Source: JAFKFH01 sp017307375
GTDB taxonomy: Bacteria; Pseudomonadota; Alphaproteobacteria; Ferrovibrionales; Ferrovibrionaceae
Length of the DNA stretch: 64,000 nucleotides
Direction: 5' to 3'
NCBI GenBank assembly: GCA_965229335.1
Contig: OZ245874.1
Coordinates: 6,696,001-6,760,000 of the forward strand
This document shows, one piece after another, positions 36,493-44,899 of the stretch (position 1 is the first letter of the stretch; each line of letters starts with the position of its first letter). Below the pieces are notes generated by a model that worked only from the letters and a program-made list of their open reading frames with translations, was not told the DNA's origin and searched no databases. A program made the position numbers and the translations under genes.

Positions 36493-38511
36493 ATGAACCG
36501 CCCCAATCCGCCACAGAACAGTAACGGAAGCCTTCGCGAACGCGACAAGCCCTGGCTGTTCCGCACCTATTCGGGCCACTCCTCGGCCAAGGCTTCGAAC
36601 GCGCTCTATCGCACCAACCTCAAGCGCGGCCAGACCGGCCTTTCCGTCGCCTTCGACCTGCCGACCCAGACCGGTTACGACAGCGACCATGTCCTGGCCC
36701 GCGGCGAGGTCGGCAAGGTCGGCGTGCCGATCAGCCATCTCGGCGACATGCGCACGCTGTTCGACGAGATCCCGCTCGGCCAGATGAACACCTCGATGAC
36801 GATCAACGCGACGGCGCCCTGGCTCCTGTCGCTCTATATCGCCACGGCCGAGGAACAGGGCGTCGATCGCGCGGTCCTGCAGGGCACGACGCAGAACGAC
36901 ATCATCAAGGAGTACCTGTCGCGCGGCACCCATATCTTCCCGCCGGGCCCCAGCCTGAAACTGACCACCGACGTGATCAGTTTCACCTACCGCGAAATTC
37001 CGAAGTGGAACCCGGTGAACATCTGTTCCTATCACCTGCAGGAAGCCGGCGCGACGCCCGTCCAGGAACTGGCCTTCGCCCTGGCCAATTCGATCGCCGT
37101 GCTCGATGCGGTGAAGGCTTCGGGCCAGGTTCCCGCGGCCGAGTTCGGCCAGGTGGTCGGACGCATCTCGTTCTTCGTCAATGCCGGCATCCGCTTCCTG
37201 ACCGAAGTGTGCAAGATGCGCGCCTTCGCCGAGATGTGGGAAGAGCTCTGCCACAACCGCTACGGCATCACCGATCCCAAGCAGACGCTGTTCCGCTATG
37301 GCGTGCAGGTCAACAGCCTGGGACTGACCGAGCAGCAGCCCGAGAACAACGTCTACCGCATCCTGATCGAGATGCTGGCGGTGACCCTGTCCAAGCGCGC
37401 GCGGGCCAGGGCGGTGCAATTGCCGGCGTGGAACGAGGCGCTGGGCCTGCCGCGGCCGTTCGACCAGCAATGGTCGCTGCGACTGCAGCAGATCGTCGCC
37501 TATGAAACCGACCTGCTGGAATTCGACGACATCTTCGACGGCAACCCGGCGATCGCGGCCAAGGTCGCCGAGCTGCGCGCGGGTGCGGAGGCCGAACTGG
37601 CGCGCATCGCCGCGATGGGCGGGGCGGTCGCGGCGGTCGAATCGGGCTACATGAAGGAATCGCTGGTCGAATCGAATGCCCGCCGGCTGCGCGACATCGA
37701 GGCCGGCACGATGACCGTGGTCGGCGTCAACAAGTTCACCGAGAGCGCGCCGTCGCCGCTGACCGCTTCCGACGACGGCGGCATCCTGGTGGTCGACGAG
37801 AAGGCCGAGGCCGAGCAGATCGAGCGGCTGCAGGCCTGGCGCGCCGAGCGTGACGGCACGCGGGTCGAGGCGGCGCTGAAGGACCTGCGCGAGGCGGCGC
37901 AGGAAGGCCGCAACCTGATGCCGGTCTCGATCGCGGCGGCCAAGGCCGGCGTCACCACCGGCGAATGGGCCGAGACGCTGCGCCGGGTCTATGGCGAGTA
38001 TCGCGCCCCCACCGGCATCGCCGGTGCCGCCGTCGCCGCCGACGGGCCGGAGATGACCGCGCTGCGTGCCCAGGCGGGCGAGGTCGCCAAGCGCCTCGGC
38101 CGTCCGGTCAAGCTGCTGATCGGCAAACCCGGCCTGGACGGCCATTCGAACGGTGCCGAGCAGATCGCGGTCAAGGCGCGCGATTGTGGCATGGAAGTCG
38201 TCTATGAAGGCATCCGCCTGACGCCCGAGCAGATCGTCAACGCGGCGCTGGAAGAAGGCGTCCACCTGGTCGGGCTGTCGATCCTGTCGGGCAGCCATGT
38301 GCCGCTGGCGACCGAGGTGATCGAGCGCATGAACAAGGCCGGGCTGAGCGACATCCCCGTCATCGTCGGCGGCATCATCCCGCCGGAGGATGCCAAGCGG
38401 CTGAAGGCCGGGGGCATCACCGCGGTCTATACCCCGAAGGACTACGACCTGTCGGCGATCATGAAGGACATCCTGGGGCTGATCGATACCCGTTTCGGCG
38501 AAGCCGCCTAG
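36493..38511 (+). CDS. ecm: Ethylmalonyl-CoA mutase (B12-dependent)
   Basis: This 672-residue adenosylcobalamin-dependent acyl-CoA mutase converts (2R)-ethylmalonyl-CoA to (2S)-methylsuccinyl-CoA. The N-terminal TIM barrel shows FDLPTQTGYDSDHVLARGEVGKVGV and MNTSMTINATAPWLLSLY, the Ecm counterparts of the methylmalonyl-CoA mutase substrate loop. The C-terminal cobalamin domain carries the DxHxxG motif (D549, H551, G554 in KPGLDGHSNGAEQIA) plus LSILSGSH and VIVGGIIP. Single-chain length fits Ecm. With ccr and mcd adjacent, assignment over methylmalonyl-CoA mutase is well supported. The ATG at 36493 is preferred; a TTG 12 codons earlier is also in frame. Its stop overlaps the convergent gene by 4 bp. 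Confidence 0.96.
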   Translation: MNRPNPPQNSNGSLRERDKPWLFRTYSGHSSAKASNALYRTNLKRGQTGLSVAFDLPTQTGYDSDHVLARGEVGKVGVPISHLGDMRTLFDEIPLGQMNTSMTINATAPWLLSLYIATAEEQGVDRAVLQGTTQNDIIKEYLSRGTHIFPPGPSLKLTTDVISFTYREIPKWNPVNICSYHLQEAGATPVQELAFALANSIAVLDAVKASGQVPAAEFGQVVGRISFFVNAGIRFLTEVCKMRAFAEMWEELCHNRYGITDPKQTLFRYGVQVNSLGLTEQQPENNVYRILIEMLAVTLSKRARARAVQLPAWNEALGLPRPFDQQWSLRLQQIVAYETDLLEFDDIFDGNPAIAAKVAELRAGAEAELARIAAMGGAVAAVESGYMKESLVESNARRLRDIEAGTMTVVGVNKFTESAPSPLTASDDGGILVVDEKAEAEQIERLQAWRAERDGTRVEAALKDLREAAQEGRNLMPVSIAAAKAGVTTGEWAETLRRVYGEYRAPTGIAGAAVAADGPEMTALRAQAGEVAKRLGRPVKLLIGKPGLDGHSNGAEQIAVKARDCGMEVVYEGIRLTPEQIVNAALEEGVHLVGLSILSGSHVPLATEVIERMNKAGLSDIPVIVGGIIPPEDAKRLKAGGITAVYTPKDYDLSAIMKDILGLIDTRFGEAA

Positions 38512-39008
38512 GGTCTTTCCACCCGGTACCAGATGTCACGCCGGTAGCCGCGGCGGTCGACCTCGCCGTTAGCCTTGCCGCGCACCGCCTTGCCATCGCG
38601 GCAGGACCAGTCGAACAGCGTTTCGTGCCCGGCCGCGAAGGCGGGCACGAAATCGCTGTTCGGGTTGTCGCGGCACCAGTTTTCGGCACCGGGATTGCGT
38701 TCCGAGCGGTCGGCCTTGGCCGCGCAGGGCAGGTTCGCCCCGACCGAGCAGACCCAGACCGCCTTGTCCATGCAGCGCCAGTAGAGACCGGCCGGCGGCA
38801 ATTGCGCGTCGGCGGGCAGACCCATGGCCTGCGGGATCAACGGCAGCAGCGCCGCCGGCACCGGGTTCGGCCGGAAACCGCCCGACGGCCGGTCGACCGT
38901 GCCGTTGGCCGCGCAATAGGCGAAGGGATCCTCGCCCTGCTTCAGCCCGGCGGCAACGGCCGGCGGCGCGAGGCAGCAGGCGAGCAATACGGCCGCGAAA
39001 ACTCTCAT
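38508..39008 (-). CDS. Secreted Cys-rich protein of unknown function
   Basis: This 166-residue protein has a clear signal peptide (MRVFAAVLLACCLAPPAVA, cut before AGLKQ). The mature part contains eight cysteines spaced as CAANG, WRCMDK, WVCSVG, LPCAAK, NWCRDN and WSCRDGKA, suggesting several disulfides and periplasmic or extracellular location. It ends with GYRRDIWYRVE. I do not recognise a named family. It is convergent with ecm (4-bp overlap) and followed 8 bases upstream in sequence by the DUF429 gene on the same strand, so it may be the last gene of the operon that begins with the PLP enzyme at 41513. Confidence 0.7.
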   Translation of the reverse strand: MRVFAAVLLACCLAPPAVAAGLKQGEDPFAYCAANGTVDRPSGGFRPNPVPAALLPLIPQAMGLPADAQLPPAGLYWRCMDKAVWVCSVGANLPCAAKADRSERNPGAENWCRDNPNSDFVPAFAAGHETLFDWSCRDGKAVRGKANGEVDRRGYRRDIWYRVERP

Positions 39009-39016
39009 CTCACACC

Positions 39017-39715
39017 TCAGGTCCAGATCGCGATCGGCAGCCCGTGGGCATCGCGGGGCGGCCGGTCGGGAAACGACTGCGCCTCGCCATGATACAGCCG
39101 CCGCGCCACGGTCGCGCAGGCCAAAGCATCGAGCACGTCGTCGATGCCGGCCCCGCGCGGCGGCCTGTCCGCCGCCGCCAGTCCCGCCCCGACCAGCAGC
39201 AGGCGGCGCGCGGCCACGCCTTCGGCGGTCTTCTTGGGCGGTGGCGGCACACCGCCGTTCAGCCGGCAGAAGGCCAGTTCGGGATGGCTTTCGAAGACGC
39301 GGGCCGCCGCGGCCGGATCGGCACGCAAGGCGGCGTCGACTTCGCGGATGCGCGGCATGATGTTGAACAATTGCCGCGACAGGGCGCGCGGCGGGTCGGA
39401 TGTCGCCAGCGCGATCCGGCAGGCCTCGGCGTAGTCGGCGGCCTGGACCGCGGCGCGCGACGGTACCGAGAACACCGAGGACGACCGGCCGGGCAGCTTG
39501 GCGCGGACCAGTTGCTCAGGCCCCCGCCCGCCGGGCCCCGCGCGCTCGGGCAGGCCGATCGGCATGTCGATGGCGACGATGCCGGGCGCCTCGGCCAGCA
39601 CGTCGGCGATATGCGGCACCACGCGGATCACCACCTCCGGGCCTGCGGGCCGGACCAGCGCCATCACCCAGCCGGCGCGGCAGCCGTCGACGCCGGCGAG
39701 CCTGGTCACAGCCAC
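39017..39715 (-). CDS. DUF429 family protein
   Basis: This 232-residue protein with a GTG start has DUF429 landmarks: LAGVDGCRAGWVMAL at the N-terminus, VAIDMPIGLPE in the middle and GAGIDDVLDALACATVARRLY near the end. The acidic residues in these motifs suggest a metal-dependent RNase H-like nuclease fold, but the biological function is not established. It overlaps the alkD gene by 10 bp, so the two are translationally coupled. Context with a DNA-repair glycosylase hints at nucleic-acid processing, as inference only. Confidence 0.83.
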   Translation of the reverse strand: MAVTRLAGVDGCRAGWVMALVRPAGPEVVIRVVPHIADVLAEAPGIVAIDMPIGLPERAGPGGRGPEQLVRAKLPGRSSSVFSVPSRAAVQAADYAEACRIALATSDPPRALSRQLFNIMPRIREVDAALRADPAAAARVFESHPELAFCRLNGGVPPPPKKTAEGVAARRLLLVGAGLAAADRPPRGAGIDDVLDALACATVARRLYHGEAQSFPDRPPRDAHGLPIAIWT

Positions 39716-40392
39716 TTCGTCGCTTCGCGGCGGCTGAGACCGGAAAGTTCATCGCCGTGGGCGGCGAGGAAGGCCCGCACCGCATCGGGCCGCCGCTTGC
39801 CCAGGTCGCGCAAGACCCAACCGATCGCCTTGCGGATGAAGAATTCCTTCTCATGGGCCAGCAGCCGGCAATGGGCGAACAAGGTCGCCTCGTCGGTTTC
39901 GGCCTTGTGGCCGAGATGGGCCAGCAGGGCCGATCGCCGGATCCAGAAATCGCCGTCGGCCACCCAGCGGTTCAGCACCGGCTGGATGACGGCGCGATGA
40001 TCCTTCAACTGCACGCCGACCAGATGCGGCGCGATCTCATCGACCACGTCCCACCAGCCGCCTTCGCGCAGCATGCGTTCGTAGAGCGGCAGGCGGTCGG
40101 GCGTGATGAAGGCACGGTGGCGGCAGGCGAAACCGATCGCGACATAGCGGCCCTCGCGATAGGGCAAGGCCCACAATGCCGAGACGCCGGCCTCGTATTC
40201 GGCGGCATCACGCGGCACATGGGCCGGGGCGATCGTCCTGAACAAAGCGGCCCGCTCCGGGCTGGCGACGCCCAGGTAATTCTGGACGTTCTTCATGTAG
40301 GCCGCCATCGGCCCGGCCTTGGCCGGGTCGGCCACCACCTTCAGGCCCGCATCGACCGCGCGGGCCAGATCGCGGGCGAAGGTTTTCACCAT
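39706..40392 (-). CDS. DNA alkylation repair protein, AlkD family
   Basis: This 228-residue all-helical HEAT-like-repeat protein matches AlkD/AlkC-type DNA glycosylases in length. Landmarks are YMKNVQNYLGVASPERAAL near the N-terminus, WWDVVDEIAPHLVG, WIRRSALLAHLG and EFFIRKAIGWVLRDLGKRRPDAVRAFL. The Trp and Asp residues in WWDVVDEIA and the later RKAIGW fit the positively charged DNA cleft and catalytic Trp/Asp/Arg set of AlkD. It excises positively charged alkylated purines. It overlaps the upstream PLP-enzyme gene by 7 bp and DUF429 by 10 bp. Confidence 0.86.
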   Translation of the reverse strand: MVKTFARDLARAVDAGLKVVADPAKAGPMAAYMKNVQNYLGVASPERAALFRTIAPAHVPRDAAEYEAGVSALWALPYREGRYVAIGFACRHRAFITPDRLPLYERMLREGGWWDVVDEIAPHLVGVQLKDHRAVIQPVLNRWVADGDFWIRRSALLAHLGHKAETDEATLFAHCRLLAHEKEFFIRKAIGWVLRDLGKRRPDAVRAFLAAHGDELSGLSRREATKWL

Positions 40393-41513
40393 CCGCGGAA
40401 GCGCGGCCATTCGGCGCGCACACCGTCCGCGCCGACGACGTGATAGCGGTCGTGCTGGGCGCCGGTGGCGCAGGCGTGGTTCGGCAGGATGCGCAACAGC
40501 GTGCCGATCGGCAGGTCGGGCAGCGCGCCGGCAGTGCCGGGCCGGCGAGCGACGATGCCGTGCTCCTGGTTGGCATCGACCACGATCAGATCGTCGAGCC
40601 GATGGCCGGCGGCATCGCAGACCAGGCCGTAGCCCTGGTCGACCGCCTGTTTGGCCGTGCCGCGGTCGCGCGACATCGCCATCCAGCCGGCATCGACGAT
40701 GATCCAGCCCTTGTCGCGGCGATGGCCGATCACCGTGGTCAGCACCGACAGCGCGACGTCGTCCGGCGTGCAGACGCCGATGCCGGCCATGACCAGGTCG
40801 AAGAAGACGAACACGCCGGCGCGCACCTCCGTCACCCCGGTCAGGTCGCGGGCGAAATGCGCCGTGGGCGTCGAGCCGACGCTGACCACCGGGCATGTCA
40901 GCCCGGCGCCGCGCAGGATCCCGGCCGCCGCCACCGCCCCGGCGCGCTCCTGCTCGGCGCAGGCCTCCAGCGCCGCGGTGCCTCGCGCGCCGTAGCTGTC
41001 GCCGGCATGGGTAAGCACGCCGCGCAGGATCGCGCCGCCGTCGACCAGCGTCTGGCCGACCGCAACGATCGCCGCAGCATCGTCGGGGCGCAGGCCCGAA
41101 CGGTGCCCGTCGCAGTCGATCTCGATCAATGCCGGGATCGCCGCCCCGGCCGTCGCGACCGCCTGTGCCTGCTCGACCGAATCGAGCACGACGGCAAGAT
41201 CGACACCCTGCTGCCGCAGCGCCAGCACGCGGTCGAGTTTCGACGGCGCGATGCCGACGGCATAGACCAGGTCGCGGAAGCCACCGGCGGCGAACTCTTC
41301 CGCCTCGCGCAGGGTCGAGACCGTCGCCGGTCCCTGGGTTAGGCGGCGGGCGACGTCGAGCGACTTGGCCGTCTTCAGATGTGGCCGCAAGGCGACTCCG
41401 AACGGTTCGAGCCGGTTGCGCAGCCGCGCGATATTCGCCGTCATCCGGTCTTCGTCGAGCAGCAGGCAGGGCGTCTGCAATGCGGTCAGGTCGGCAGGCA
41501 TCTTGGCATCCAT
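40386..41513 (-). CDS. PLP enzyme of the D-threonine aldolase/D-serine dehydratase family
   Basis: This 375-residue fold-type III PLP enzyme has the alanine-racemase-type barrel. The PLP lysine is in ALRPHLKTAKS and the conserved segment GVLTHAGDSYGARG follows. The C-terminal metal-binding NHACATGAQHDRYHVV contains the His-x-Cys zinc ligands of the family. Members include D-threonine aldolase, D-serine dehydratase and beta-hydroxyaspartate aldolase (BhcC), which joins glycine and glyoxylate. Which activity applies cannot be read from sequence. It is divergent from an IclR regulator, the arrangement seen at bhc loci, but the other bhc genes are absent here. Confidence 0.84.
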   Translation of the reverse strand: MDAKMPADLTALQTPCLLLDEDRMTANIARLRNRLEPFGVALRPHLKTAKSLDVARRLTQGPATVSTLREAEEFAAGGFRDLVYAVGIAPSKLDRVLALRQQGVDLAVVLDSVEQAQAVATAGAAIPALIEIDCDGHRSGLRPDDAAAIVAVGQTLVDGGAILRGVLTHAGDSYGARGTAALEACAEQERAGAVAAAGILRGAGLTCPVVSVGSTPTAHFARDLTGVTEVRAGVFVFFDLVMAGIGVCTPDDVALSVLTTVIGHRRDKGWIIVDAGWMAMSRDRGTAKQAVDQGYGLVCDAAGHRLDDLIVVDANQEHGIVARRPGTAGALPDLPIGTLLRILPNHACATGAQHDRYHVVGADGVRAEWPRFRGW

Positions 41514-41671
41514 GTCGTTGGCCGGGCGCGATCAAACCGCGCCGCCGCGACGCTGGCAAGCCCGCAGGCTTGACGGGCTGACGACTTCGTGGCTGAAAGG
41601 CGGGATGATGACAGATGCCGATCACGCTGCGCCTCCGAAGCCCGGGCCGTCACGGCCGGTCGCGCACTGAC

Positions 41672-42466
41672 ATGGCCGCCAAACGCCCGAGGCGGGCCAA
41701 GGCCGCCCCGGTCCGCGGCGGTCAGGTCCAGTCGCTGACCCGGGCGCTGGCGATCCTCGGCGCGGTTGCCGAAAGCCATGAAGGCATGGCCCTGACCGAC
41801 ATCGCCGAGGTCGTCGGCCTGGCGCCGTCGACCACCCATCGCCTGCTGACGACGCTGGAGGCCGAGCGCTTCATGCGTTTCGATGCCCAGGCACGGCTGT
41901 GGCAGATCGGCATCCGCGCCTTCACGGTCGGCAATGCCTTCGCCCGCACCCGCGACATCGTCGCCATCGCGCGGCCGGCGATGCGGCGGCTGATGGAAGA
42001 GTCGGGCGAGACGGTGAACCTCTATGTCGAGGAAGACGGCGAGGCGATCTGCATGGGCCAGGTCGAATCGCGGCAGATGATGCGCGCCATCGCCCGGCCG
42101 GGCGGCCGGGTCAAGCTGCACTGTTCGGGCGCCGGCAAGGCGATGCTGGCCCATATGCGCGATGACGAGCTGAGCCGGATCCTGCAGGCGCACGGCCTGA
42201 CACGCATTACCGACAAGACGCTGGATACGCCGCGGCGGCTGCGCGCCGATCTCAAGATCGTTCGCGAACGGGGCTATGCGATCGACGACGAGGAGCACGA
42301 GGTCGGCTTGCGTTGTATTGCCGCCGCGATCGTCGACGAGCATGGCCGGCCGGTCGCCGCCGTATCGCTGTCGGGTCCGACCGCCCGCCTGACCGATGCC
42401 GAGGTCGCCGGGCTGGGGCCGCTGGTCGCCCGCGCCGCCAGCACAATCTCCGCAGCCTACGGCTAG
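41672..42466 (+). CDS. IclR-family transcription regulator
   Basis: This 264-residue regulator has the winged helix VQSLTRALAILGAVAESHEGMALTDIAEVVGLAPSTTHRLLTTLE. The effector domain has VKLHCSGAGKAMLAHM and VGLRCIAAAIVDEHGRPVAAVSLSGP, the latter with the conserved Cys region. It is divergent from the PLP aldolase gene and likely controls it. The start is uncertain: the ATG at 41672 gives the usual N-terminus but has no good ribosome site, while one at 41615 is also in frame. Its 3' end overlaps the convergent AraC gene by 4 bp. Confidence 0.87.
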   Translation: MAAKRPRRAKAAPVRGGQVQSLTRALAILGAVAESHEGMALTDIAEVVGLAPSTTHRLLTTLEAERFMRFDAQARLWQIGIRAFTVGNAFARTRDIVAIARPAMRRLMEESGETVNLYVEEDGEAICMGQVESRQMMRAIARPGGRVKLHCSGAGKAMLAHMRDDELSRILQAHGLTRITDKTLDTPRRLRADLKIVRERGYAIDDEEHEVGLRCIAAAIVDEHGRPVAAVSLSGPTARLTDAEVAGLGPLVARAASTISAAYG

Positions 42467-43401
42467 TCTGACCCGCGACCCGCCAGCCGCCACTGGCGCG
42501 GCGTCATCGCAAAGCGCTGGCGGAAGCATTTGTTGAAATGCGACAGGTCGTTGAAACCCCAGCGATAGGCGATCTCGGCAATGCCGGCAGCCGCCTGGTC
42601 CGGCGCCCGCAGCGTCGCGGCGCAGGCATCGAGCCGGGCGGCCAGCAGCCACCGCCCGAAACTGGTTTCGAGCGACGCAAAGCGCAGATGCACGGTCCGC
42701 AGCGAAATGCCGAAATGGTCGGCGACCCGCTGGGGCGACAGTTCGGGGTCGGCCAGGTTGCGGCGGCAGAACGCGGCGATGGCGGCAGCCTGGGCTGCCG
42801 GATTGGCCTCGGCCGCTTCCGCGCCCCCGGTCGCCAGCGCCAGCAGGTTGCACAGATTGTCGGCGAGCATGCCCGCGGCCGTCCCGTTCAGCTCGGGCCC
42901 GCGATCCGCCATGTGGCCGAGATGGGCGCGCGCCAGATCGGCATAGACCGCGCCGGCACCGATGCGCCGACCCGGCGCGCGGCGCAGCCACGGCGCGCGG
43001 GTGTCGAGCATGCGCCGCGGCACCACGGCAATCACCCGGCTCACCGGCGCGGGAAAGGAAATGCGGAACGGGCGCTGGCCGTCGATCACCGCGATCTCGC
43101 CGGGATCGAGCGGGAACTCGGCCCTCTCCTGCACGATGCGGCTCTGCCCTCGCCGCTGCAGGCTGATCAGGTAGTGATCGGTCGGCGCACGCGCCAGCAA
43201 CTGCCGGCTGCGCTCGATCTCGTGACCTGAGGAATCGAAAGCCGCAACCCGCAGCGCCCCGAAATCGGCGCCCGAAATCGAGCCGCGAAACCCCTGCTCA
43301 CGCGCGTGGGTCGCGACATTGAGCACCGCCTGACAGACGACCTCGCGCCAATAGGCGAAGCCATCGCCCGGCATCACGGTATCGGTCGACCAGGTTCCCA
43401 C
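42463..43401 (-). CDS. AraC-family transcription regulator
   Basis: This protein of about 312 residues has an N-terminal AraC-binding-like cupin (FAYWREVVCQAVL, then FPLDPGEIAVIDGQRPFRI). The C-terminal AraC/XylS double helix-turn-helix is LSPQRVADHFGISLRTVHLRFA and IAEIAYRWGFNDLSHFNKCFRQRFAMTPRQWR. XylS/FeaR-type relatives activate aromatic catabolic genes. It is divergent from the Fe–S/VAO-type oxidoreductase genes 144 bases away and is their likely activator. The GTG at 43401 gives the family-like start MGTWSTDTVMPGDGFAYWREV; longer TTG and shorter ATG (43374) starts exist. Confidence 0.86.
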   Translation of the reverse strand: MGTWSTDTVMPGDGFAYWREVVCQAVLNVATHAREQGFRGSISGADFGALRVAAFDSSGHEIERSRQLLARAPTDHYLISLQRRGQSRIVQERAEFPLDPGEIAVIDGQRPFRISFPAPVSRVIAVVPRRMLDTRAPWLRRAPGRRIGAGAVYADLARAHLGHMADRGPELNGTAAGMLADNLCNLLALATGGAEAAEANPAAQAAAIAAFCRRNLADPELSPQRVADHFGISLRTVHLRFASLETSFGRWLLAARLDACAATLRAPDQAAAGIAEIAYRWGFNDLSHFNKCFRQRFAMTPRQWRLAGRGSD

Positions 43402-43544
43402 CGCGCCCCCCGTGCCAGCGTACCCGGCCCCGACGATACACGGCTTTGCGCTGAGGACCAATCGGCTTGCGCTGGCGCCCAAGATCGGCCGACCGGTCCG
43501 CCGCTAGGGTCAGGCCGACGGGAAAGACATCGACGAGTGACGGC

Positions 43545-44876
43545 ATGCGGACCAATTTCACCTCGGCTCAGCTGGCCGATCCGGCGATCGCCGAAGCCAA
43601 CGATATCCTGCAAAGCTGCGTCCATTACGGCTTCTGCACCAATACCTGCCCGACCTATGTCCTGACACGGGACGAGAACGATTCGCCGCGCGGCCGCATC
43701 GACCTGATCCGCGGCATGCTGGAACGCGGCGGCAGCCCCGATGCGCGCGAGGTGCACCACCTGGATCGCTGCCTGTCCTGCCTGTCCTGCATGACCACCT
43801 GCGCGGTAAAGGTCGACTACGTCCATCTGATCGACCGGGCCCGCAGCCATATCGAGACGACCTACCGGCGCCCCTGGGCCGACCGGATGATGCGGGCGAT
43901 GCTGGCCGCCGTGCTGCCGCGGCCGCGGCTGTTCCTCGCGGCACTGCACCTCGCCGCCCTGGTCCGCGGTCTCTCGGGGCTGTTGCCGGCGCGCCTGCGA
44001 CCGTTGTTCGCCATGATGCCCGACCTGCATCCCGACATCCTGGTGCCCCAGGTCTTCCGCGCCGAAGGGGCGCGACGTGGCCGTGTCGCCCTGCTTGCCG
44101 GCTGTGCCCAACAGGCCCTGGACGGGCGGATCAACGCGGCAACCATCCGCGTCCTGCAGCGGCATGGCTATGACGTCGTCGTGGCCGATGGCGCCGGCTG
44201 CTGCGGGTCGCTGACGCTGCATATGGGCCGGCAAGCGGCTGCCGCCGCCGCAGCGCGGCGCAACGTTGGCGCCTGGATGCGGGAGGTGCGCGGCGCCGGG
44301 CTCGACGCGGTGATCGTCAATGCCTCGGGCTGCGGCACGACGGTCAAGGATTACGGCCATCTGCTGGCCGACGACGACGATGCCCGCACGATCGCCGCGC
44401 TGGCCCGCGACGTGACCGAATTCCTGGCCGGTATCGGGCTGCGCCCGGCGGCCGCACCGGCACTGACCGTGGCCTACCACGATCCCTGCTCGATGCAGCA
44501 TGGCCAGCGCGTCAGCAGGCCGCCCCGCGGCCTGCTGCGATCCGCCGGCTTCAAGGTCGTCGACGTGCCGGAAAAGCATTTCTGCTGCGGTTCGGCCGGC
44601 ACCTACAATCTGCTGCAGCCGGCAATGGCCGAGGCGCTGGGGCGCCGCAAGGCCGCCCATATCGATTCGACCGCCGCCCAGGTGATCGCCACCGGCAACA
44701 TCGGCTGCATGGTCCAGATCGGCCGCTATGCCGGGCGACCGGTCGTTCATACCGCCGAACTGCTGGACTGGGCGACCGGCGGCCCCTGCCCCGCGGCGCT
44801 CGTCGGCATCGAGCCGGCCCCCGCCCGAACCGACGCCACCCTTCACGTCCCCGATGCCGACACCGGCATCTGGTGA
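43545..44876 (+). CDS. CCG-domain Fe–S electron-transfer subunit (GlcF/GlpC type)
   Basis: This 443-residue protein has an N-terminal pair of ferredoxin-type clusters followed by two cysteine-rich CCG domains (ADGAGCCGSLTLHMG and EKHFCCGSAGTYN), the layout of GlcF, GlpC and LutA-like subunits that pass electrons from a flavoprotein to quinone. The second cluster motif is intact (CLSCLSCMTTC). The first reads CVHYGFCTNTCP (C25, C31, C35), with Tyr28 (TAC at 43626-43628) where relatives have Cys. It lies 23 bases before a VAO-type flavoprotein, its probable electron donor. The alternative, a glycolate oxidase subunit, is disfavoured because the partner is not GlcD-like. Confidence 0.85.
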   Translation: MRTNFTSAQLADPAIAEANDILQSCVHYGFCTNTCPTYVLTRDENDSPRGRIDLIRGMLERGGSPDAREVHHLDRCLSCLSCMTTCAVKVDYVHLIDRARSHIETTYRRPWADRMMRAMLAAVLPRPRLFLAALHLAALVRGLSGLLPARLRPLFAMMPDLHPDILVPQVFRAEGARRGRVALLAGCAQQALDGRINAATIRVLQRHGYDVVVADGAGCCGSLTLHMGRQAAAAAAARRNVGAWMREVRGAGLDAVIVNASGCGTTVKDYGHLLADDDDARTIAALARDVTEFLAGIGLRPAAAPALTVAYHDPCSMQHGQRVSRPPRGLLRSAGFKVVDVPEKHFCCGSAGTYNLLQPAMAEALGRRKAAHIDSTAAQVIATGNIGCMVQIGRYAGRPVVHTAELLDWATGGPCPAALVGIEPAPARTDATLHVPDADTGIW

Positions 44877-44899
44877 GCCGGGAAACCAACGAGGTAACG

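Noticed and set aside
41540..41590. AGCCCG/CGGGCT inverted repeat between the PLP aldolase and IclR genes as an operator
   Set aside because: Only 6-bp GC-rich arms with a 9-nt spacer; repeats of this quality arise often by chance at this base composition.
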